Shown: one piece after another, positions 5,824 through 10,079 of the stretch | How positions within the stretch are numbered: the first letter of the stretch is position 1 | Layout of the letters: each line of letters opens with the position of its first letter | From: Hyphomicrobiales bacterium | GTDB taxonomy: Bacteria; Pseudomonadota; Alphaproteobacteria; Rhizobiales; Aestuariivirgaceae | Assembly: GCA_023266715.1 (NCBI GenBank) | Contig: JAHFPK010000079.1 | Coordinates: forward strand, 1-10,079 | Length of the DNA: 10,079 bases | Direction: 5' to 3' | Translations under genes and position numbers: made by a program | Notes under the pieces: model-generated | Told to the model about the DNA's origin: nothing | Database searches by the model: none | The model's input: only the letters and a program-made list of their open reading frames with translations

Positions 5824-5970
5824 ATGAATCGTAACTTATTCTATCTCATCTGCGGCGTTTTGGGGATTGCCGTTGTCATATTGGGCTATCGGGTCTACCA
5901 GGACCGGCAGAAGCCCGAGGGCTTCGAAATCAAGGTCGATGACAACGGCATTTCCATTCAGAAAAATTGA
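5824..5970 (+). CDS. 48-residue single-span membrane protein
   Basis: The ORF encodes 48 residues beginning MNRNLFYLICGVLGIAVVIL. One membrane helix spans about residues 5-22, followed by GYRVYQDRQKPEGFEIK and the short hydrophilic end VDDNGISIQKN, which looks like a beta-hairpin of alternating polar and apolar residues. Positive charge on both sides of the helix leaves the topology open. It begins 6 bases after the stop codon of the GlsB-like gene, so the two are probably cotranscribed. No separate Shine-Dalgarno is seen, which points to translational coupling. I recall similar very short proteins in Hyphomicrobiales (helix, then KPEG-x-EIKV) but know no function. Clean coding character and position support it as real, though it is easily missed by gene finders. 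Confidence 0.68.
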   Translation: MNRNLFYLICGVLGIAVVILGYRVYQDRQKPEGFEIKVDDNGISIQKN

Positions 5971-6017
5971 TCTCTGAAAATGACCCGAGGGTAATCTTTG
6001 CGCGTCCCATCTAACGG

Positions 6018-6044
6018 TTGACAGGCGCATATCATAAATTGACA
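6018..6044 (+). promoter_or_regulatory. Two TTGACA boxes 21 bp apart upstream of the four-gene operon
   Basis: TTGACA occurs at 6018-6023 and again at 6039-6044, about two helical turns apart, inside a 124-base leader before the operon start. Either could be a -35 box. Possible -10 positions are weak: for the second box, the 17-base spacing gives TGTCTT (6062-6067). A repeated activator or repressor half-site is the alternative reading. No regulator gene is adjacent in the window. Confidence 0.35.
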
Positions 6045-6094
6045 AAACCCGCTGAAAGGGCTGTCTTAATTGTCTTTGTTTTGAGGGGTTTGCG

Positions 6095-6946
6095 ATGAAG
6101 ACGGGATTTAACCTGCTGCTGTGGACGACGCATGTTACGGCTGAGCATACGGACATTCTGAAGGGCATCAAAAAGGCCGGCTACGACACGGTGGAAATTC
6201 CAGTGTTTGAAGGCACGCCCGGGCATTTCGCCCGCACTGGCGAGCTGCTGGACAAGCTGGGGCTTGAGCGCAGCGTGGTGAGCGTGATTGGCCCGTCGGG
6301 GAAGAATCCGCTTTCTCCGGACAAGGCGGCGCGGGCGGCGGCGGTGGAGTATACGAAGTGGGTTATCGATTGCACCAAAGCTCTTGGGGCGCATACCATC
6401 GTTGGGCCGATGCATTCGGAGATCGGCTACTTTTCCGGTGATGGTCCCACGGCCAGCGAAATCAAGCGTGGCATTTCATTTCACCGCAAGGTGGGTGACT
6501 ATGCGGAAAAGCATGAGGTGCGTTTTGCCCTTGAGGCGATCAACCGCTTTGAATGCTATTTCGTCAATACCATGCAGCAGCTTGCGGACTATCTCGACGA
6601 GGTGGACCATCCGGCGATTAGGGGCATGTATGACACGTTCCATGCCAATATCGAGGAGAAAGACCCGGTTGCCGCCATCAAGACAATCAAAAAGCACATG
6701 ATACATGTGCATATTTCGGAGAATGACCGGGGCACGCCGGGCAAGGGACATGTGCCGTGGGAAGCGACTTACAAGGCTCTGCGGGCGGCCAAGTATGATG
6801 GCTGGCTGACCATCGAAGCTTTTGGGCGGGCGCTTCCGGCGCTGGCTGCGGCGACGCGGGTTTGGCGGGATTTTTTCCCGACCCAGGAGAGTGTTTATAT
6901 TGAGGGCCTGATGCAGATGAAAACCGGCTGGGCCCGCGCGAAGTGA
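6095..6946 (+). CDS. D-tagatose/D-psicose 3-epimerase-family sugar isomerase
   Basis: The 283-residue product is a TIM-barrel enzyme of the xylose-isomerase-like superfamily. Metal ligands E147 (LEAINRFE), D180 (YDTFHANIEE), H206 (HVHISENDRG) and E241 (TIEAFG) reproduce the spacing 33-26-35 of Pseudomonas cichorii D-tagatose 3-epimerase (E152, D185, H211, E246). Substrate-contact equivalents E153, H183 and R212 are also present. The enzyme should epimerise a ketose or ketose-like sugar at C3 using a divalent metal through an ene-diol; the exact substrate (tagatose, psicose, a branched or keto-acid sugar, hydroxypyruvate-type) cannot be read from the sequence. ATG at 6095 follows TTGAGGGG at good spacing. 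It is the first gene of a four-gene operon, one base before the next start, so its substrate is probably shared with the Tm-1-like and PEP-hydrolase-like proteins downstream. Confidence 0.95.
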   Translation: MKTGFNLLLWTTHVTAEHTDILKGIKKAGYDTVEIPVFEGTPGHFARTGELLDKLGLERSVVSVIGPSGKNPLSPDKAARAAAVEYTKWVIDCTKALGAHTIVGPMHSEIGYFSGDGPTASEIKRGISFHRKVGDYAEKHEVRFALEAINRFECYFVNTMQQLADYLDEVDHPAIRGMYDTFHANIEEKDPVAAIKTIKKHMIHVHISENDRGTPGKGHVPWEATYKALRAAKYDGWLTIEAFGRALPALAAATRVWRDFFPTQESVYIEGLMQMKTGWARAK

Positions 6947-6947
6947 G

Positions 6948-8147
6948 TTGAGCTTGGGCAAGGTTTACATCATCGGCACGCTGGATACCAAGGAAGCGGA
7001 ACTGCGCTATGCCAAGCGCCGGGTTGAGAAGGCAGGCGCTGAGGTTGTTCTGGTTGATGTATCCACTACGCCGAGCAGAGCGAAAGCCGATGTGAGTGCC
7101 AGCAAAGTTGCACGACATCATCCCAAAGGCGAAGCGGTGGTCTTGGGACTTTCTGATCGGGGTGCGGCTGTCGGGGCCATTGCGGAAGCGTTGTCGCGCT
7201 TCATGGTCGGCCGCAAGGATGTTGGAGCGGTTTTGGGACTTGGCGGTTCGGGCAATACAGCCATCGTGACTTCGGCCATGCGAGCGCTGCCGGTTGGTGT
7301 TCCGAAGCTAATGGTCTCAACCGTGGCATCGGGAAATGTGGCGCCCTATGTGGGGCCATCGGACATTGCCATGATGTATGCGGTGGTTGATGTGGCGGGG
7401 CTCAATGCCATATCGCGCAAGGTGATTGCCAATGCGGCGCATGCGGCGGCAGGTATGGCGCTTAATTCAATTAAGCGGGAGAAATCGGATAAGCCGGGTG
7501 TTGGCCTCACCATGTTCGGGGTCACGACGGCCTGCATCACGCAAATCCGTGAGCGCATTGGGAGAGATTTTGAATGCTTCGTGTTTCACGCCACGGGGAC
7601 CGGCGGCCAGTCCATGGAGAAGCTGGTGGACTCGGGGCTTCTGGAAAGTGTGATTGATATCACCACGACGGAAGTTGCCGATTACTTGTTTGGCGGGGTG
7701 CTGCCCTGCACGGAGGATCGCTTTGGCTCGATCATCCGCACAAAAATTCCATATGCGGGGTCGGTGGGTGCGGTTGATATGGTGAATTTTGGGGCGCGGG
7801 AAACGGTGCCCAAGGCGCTGGAGGGACGCAAATTTTATATCCACAATCCGCAAGTGACTTTGATGCGGACAACGCCTGAAGAAAACCGGACCATTGGCAG
7901 CTGGATTGTTGAGCGGCTCAACCGCATGACGGGACCGGTCAGATTTCTGCTGCCGTTGAGAGGCGTGTCGGCCATCGATGCGGCGGGGCAACCGTTTCAT
8001 GATGTGGAAGCGGATGCGGCACTTTTTGCGGCCATCCGCGAGGGCTGGGTTGCTGCAAAAAACCGCAAGCTTGTTGAGGTCGATGCCCACATCAACGATC
8101 CTGCCTTTGCGGCAGAGGCCGTCAAGCAATTCAAGGCGATAATGTGA
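6948..8147 (+). CDS. Tm-1-like ATP-binding domain protein (UPF0261)
   Basis: The 399-residue product is a full-length UPF0261 protein. The N-terminus VYIIGTLDTKEAELRYA (6-22) is the family opening. GLGGSGNTAIVTSAMRALPV (97-116) and VSTVASGNVAPYVGPSDIAM (123-142) form the first conserved block. GVTTACITQIRE (191-202), FHATGTGGQSMEKLVDSGLL (213-232) and DITTTEVADYLFGGV (237-251) form the second, and GVSAIDAAGQPFHDVEADAA (339-358) is the typical C-terminal motif. The plant homologue is the N-terminal, ATP-binding and virus-inhibitory part of tomato Tm-1; the bacterial reaction is unknown, though an ATP-dependent step is likely. The start is TTG at 6948, one base after the previous stop codon, with GAAG as a weak Shine-Dalgarno and probable translational coupling; TTG at 6954 is an alternative. 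It precedes the PEP-hydrolase-like gene by 6 bases. Confidence 0.95.
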   Translation: MSLGKVYIIGTLDTKEAELRYAKRRVEKAGAEVVLVDVSTTPSRAKADVSASKVARHHPKGEAVVLGLSDRGAAVGAIAEALSRFMVGRKDVGAVLGLGGSGNTAIVTSAMRALPVGVPKLMVSTVASGNVAPYVGPSDIAMMYAVVDVAGLNAISRKVIANAAHAAAGMALNSIKREKSDKPGVGLTMFGVTTACITQIRERIGRDFECFVFHATGTGGQSMEKLVDSGLLESVIDITTTEVADYLFGGVLPCTEDRFGSIIRTKIPYAGSVGAVDMVNFGARETVPKALEGRKFYIHNPQVTLMRTTPEENRTIGSWIVERLNRMTGPVRFLLPLRGVSAIDAAGQPFHDVEADAALFAAIREGWVAAKNRKLVEVDAHINDPAFAAEAVKQFKAIM

Positions 8148-8153
8148 GGATGC

Positions 8154-8984
8154 ATGGCGCGAATTGAACGCAAGGTCTTGCTGGAGAAATTTCGCGGCAT
8201 GATTGCCAAACGCCAACCCATCATCGGCGGCGGGGCGGGCACGGGGCTTTCGGCCAAATGCGAAGAAGCGGGCGGGATTGATCTCATCGTCATTTATAAT
8301 TCGGGGCGCTACCGTATGGCGGGGCGGGGCTCACTGGCGGGGCTTCTTGCCTATGGCAATGCCAATGACATCGTGCAGGAGATGGCACACGAGGTGTTGC
8401 CCGTGGTGCAGCATACGCCGGTGCTTGCAGGGGTGAACGGCACAGATCCCTTTGCGATCATGGATCACATGCTTGATCACCTGAAAGCGCTGGGATTTTC
8501 GGGGGTGCAGAATTTTCCAACGGTCGGGCTGTTTGACGGCATATTCCGCAAGAACCTTGAAGAGACCGGCATGGGCTATGGGTTGGAGGTCGATATGATC
8601 CGCAAGGCGCATGAACGCGACATGCTGACCACGCCTTACGTGTTTTCTGCCGATGAAGCGGTGGCGATGGCGCGGGCCGGGGCCGATATGATTGTTCCCC
8701 ATATGGGACTTACAACAGGCGGCAGCATTGGCGCTGAAACTTCTCTGAAGCTGGCGGATTGCCCTGCCATCATTGATGAGTGGGCGGAAGCGGCCAAACG
8801 CATCCGAAAAGATGTGATGGTGATCTGCCATGGCGGGCCGATTTCCTCGCCGGCCGATGCCCAATATATTCTGCAGAACACCAAGCATGTGCATGGTTTC
8901 TATGGGGCGAGCTCGATGGAGCGTTTGCCTACCGAAACAGCACTTACCCAACAGACAAAAGATTTCAAAAAGATTTCATTCTAG
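8154..8984 (+). CDS. Phosphoenolpyruvate hydrolase-family TIM-barrel protein
   Basis: The 276-residue product belongs to the family annotated as PEP hydrolase or 'TIM-barrel signal transduction protein'. Visible motifs are IIGGGAGTGLSAKCEEAGG (23-41), YNSGRYRMAGRGSLAGLLAY (48-67), GVQNFPTVGLFDG (117-129), HMGLTTGGSIG (183-193), CHGGPISSPADAQ (225-237) and GFYGASSMERLPTE (248-261). The fold is that of the PEP mutase/isocitrate lyase-like barrels, and activity on a keto-acid or phosphonopyruvate-like substrate has been proposed by structural similarity only; the true reaction is not established. In plant Tm-1 proteins this barrel is fused behind the UPF0261 domain; here it follows as a separate gene 6 bases downstream, which implies joint action. 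The GAGG at 8146-8149 overlaps the upstream stop codon, giving a tightly coupled start. Confidence 0.94.
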   Translation: MARIERKVLLEKFRGMIAKRQPIIGGGAGTGLSAKCEEAGGIDLIVIYNSGRYRMAGRGSLAGLLAYGNANDIVQEMAHEVLPVVQHTPVLAGVNGTDPFAIMDHMLDHLKALGFSGVQNFPTVGLFDGIFRKNLEETGMGYGLEVDMIRKAHERDMLTTPYVFSADEAVAMARAGADMIVPHMGLTTGGSIGAETSLKLADCPAIIDEWAEAAKRIRKDVMVICHGGPISSPADAQYILQNTKHVHGFYGASSMERLPTETALTQQTKDFKKISF

Positions 8985-8994
8985 GGAGGGGTGG

Positions 8995-9918
8995 ATGGCA
9001 CGGGCCTATGCGAGCGCAATCATCAAAGCACCGGTTGAAACGGTTTGGGGCCTCATCCGCGATTTCAATGGACTGCCGAGCTGGGCCGTGGGCATTGTTG
9101 ATTCAAAAATCGAGGGCGGGCTTGATTCCGATGTGGTGGGCTGCGTGCGCTCGTTTCATACGGACGACGGCACCCATATCCGCGAACGTCTGCTTACGCT
9201 CGATGATGCGCGTTACACGTTCACCTATAATTTTGAGAAGCCCGCCTTTCCGATCAAGAATTACATTGCAACCATCCGCCTGATGCCGGTGACCCATGGG
9301 GACGCGACCTTTGCCGAGTGGGAAGCTAATTTTGACGAGGCTCCAGGCGATGAAGGCAAGTATGTAGCGAAAATTTCCAAGGAGGTTTTTGCCGCGAATT
9401 GGAAGTCGTTGAGCGCCAGGATCAAGCGCGAGAAGCCCGCAAAGCCTGAAGGGAGTGTGCGCTGGAAGGCCTGGTCGCCCAACAAGGTGTGGACCTCACG
9501 GGTAATCAGGGCGCCCGCCGATCAGGTGTGGGCAAAGATGCGGGATTTTGCGGGGATGGGGGCCTGGCATAGCGACATTACGAAGATGCACATGTTGAAG
9601 AAGGCTCGCTCTGACAAGGTTTCAGGTGTTCGCGATTTCTATTTCGGTGACGGGCATCGGAACGAAGAACTGCTGCATCTCTGCGATCTCACGCGCTCAT
9701 TCTCCTACCGCATTACGGAGTGTGAAATTCCTTGGCTGAATTATGTCTCGGGGCCACGGCTCTGGCCAGTTACGGCGGACAACACAACGTTTGGCGTGTG
9801 GACGGGGGACTGGGTTGCAAGCGCCCACGATGACCTTACGCTCATTCCGCGCACGGAGGAGAATGTGTATCAGCGGGCCTTTGCGGAGCTGGAGAAGAAT
9901 TTTTTCGGGAAGAAGTAG
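8995..9918 (+). CDS. Protein with two tandem SRPBCC (START/Bet v1-like) domains
   Basis: The 307-residue product contains two copies of a polyketide-cyclase/START-like fold. Copy one (about 1-145) opens AIIKAPVETVWGLIRDFNGL, and copy two (about 165-305) opens RVIRAPADQVWAKMRDFAGM. Both continue with a W, a charged middle, an aromatic strand (YTFTYNF; FSYRIT), then LMPVT or LWPVT, an F-x-x-W strand (FAEWEANF; FGVWTGDW) and a C-terminal helix. The fold provides a deep ligand pocket for hydrophobic or ring-shaped molecules, or acts as a cyclase or dehydratase; no residue points to a precise reaction. The ATG at 8995 is preferred because AGGGG (8987-8991) precedes it and the domain starts there; an upstream in-frame ATG at 8830 would overlap the previous gene by 155 bases with non-homologous sequence. 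It is the last gene of the operon. Confidence 0.92.
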   Translation: MARAYASAIIKAPVETVWGLIRDFNGLPSWAVGIVDSKIEGGLDSDVVGCVRSFHTDDGTHIRERLLTLDDARYTFTYNFEKPAFPIKNYIATIRLMPVTHGDATFAEWEANFDEAPGDEGKYVAKISKEVFAANWKSLSARIKREKPAKPEGSVRWKAWSPNKVWTSRVIRAPADQVWAKMRDFAGMGAWHSDITKMHMLKKARSDKVSGVRDFYFGDGHRNEELLHLCDLTRSFSYRITECEIPWLNYVSGPRLWPVTADNTTFGVWTGDWVASAHDDLTLIPRTEENVYQRAFAELEKNFFGKK

Positions 9919-10079
9919 TCATCCACTTTGGGTTTTGGCCTTCTCCCGTCCGCAGGATGCTATCGTATGCACATATCTATTTGAGTCATTTCAATGAGTT
10001 AACTGAAATAATTGGAATATCAGTCGTTTTTCTTGCGCTAACGCAGTCCAATAAGCCACTCTTCGTGCTTGCTAAGTTG

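Noticed and set aside
7467..8951. Long minus-strand frames (249 and 206 codons) opposite the UPF0261 and PEP-hydrolase genes
   Set aside because: They are shadows of two clear family members on the plus strand; the His- and Arg-rich composition is typical of antisense frames in G+C-rich DNA.
8830..8994. Upstream ATG start for the SRPBCC gene
   Set aside because: It would overlap the PEP-hydrolase-like gene by 155 bases and add residues unrelated to the fold; the ATG at 8995 has its own ribosome-binding site.
9988..10009. Inverted repeat ATTTCA / TGAAAT after the last operon gene as a terminator
   Set aside because: The stem is only 6 A+T-rich pairs with a 10-base loop, it is not followed directly by a T-run, and it lies 70 bases past the stop codon; it is too weak to call.

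Overview
The window looks like chromosomal DNA from an alphaproteobacterium, probably of the order Hyphomicrobiales (Rhizobiales). This is an inference from moderately high G+C, a tRNA-CAU of the type common in that order, an alphaproteobacterial style of IS630 transposase, and small GlsB-type and single-span membrane proteins next to housekeeping genes. The sequence alone does not fix a genus.

Left edge (1-774): a mobile-element graveyard. The 3' end of an IS1595/ISXO2-like transposase gene runs straight into an IS630-family transposase that has lost its 5' half and whose third catalytic acidic residue is Lys instead of Glu. Both look dead.

801-3194: three genes on the minus strand. In transcription order they are a GFA/CENP-V zinc protein, a secreted SIMPL-domain (DUF541) protein, and a conserved 308-aa protein of unknown function with a faint ATP-grasp-like look. 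Between the GFA and SIMPL genes lies a 47-bp tandem repeat (2.8 copies) that ends in a palindromic intergenic element. A hairpin separates the SIMPL gene from the 308-aa gene.

3310-3837: two small plus-strand genes for look-alike two-span membrane proteins with a strong terminator hairpin between them. The second one's stop codon directly abuts the stop codon of the convergent AMP nucleosidase gene (amn, minus). Upstream of amn is a divergent tRNA gene with anticodon CAU, most likely tRNA-Ile2.

5566-5970: a GlsB/YeaQ/YmgE-type stress membrane protein followed by a 48-residue single-span membrane protein.

6095-9918: the most interesting unit, a tight plus-strand operon of four genes (gaps of 1, 6 and 10 bases). 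It encodes a D-tagatose/D-psicose 3-epimerase-family TIM-barrel enzyme with a complete active site, a Tm-1-like (UPF0261) ATP-binding protein, a PEP-hydrolase-family TIM-barrel protein, and a protein made of two tandem SRPBCC/START-like domains. The second and third are the separate-gene form of what is one fused protein in the plant antiviral protein Tm-1. The set suggests an uncharacterised carbohydrate or small-molecule conversion pathway whose substrate is unknown. No transporter or regulator lies in the window.

The last 161 bases (9919-10079) are A+T-richer than the operon and hold no gene I can support. No gene-free stretch exceeds 300 bases; the longest (2502-2780) is mostly occupied by the repeat array.
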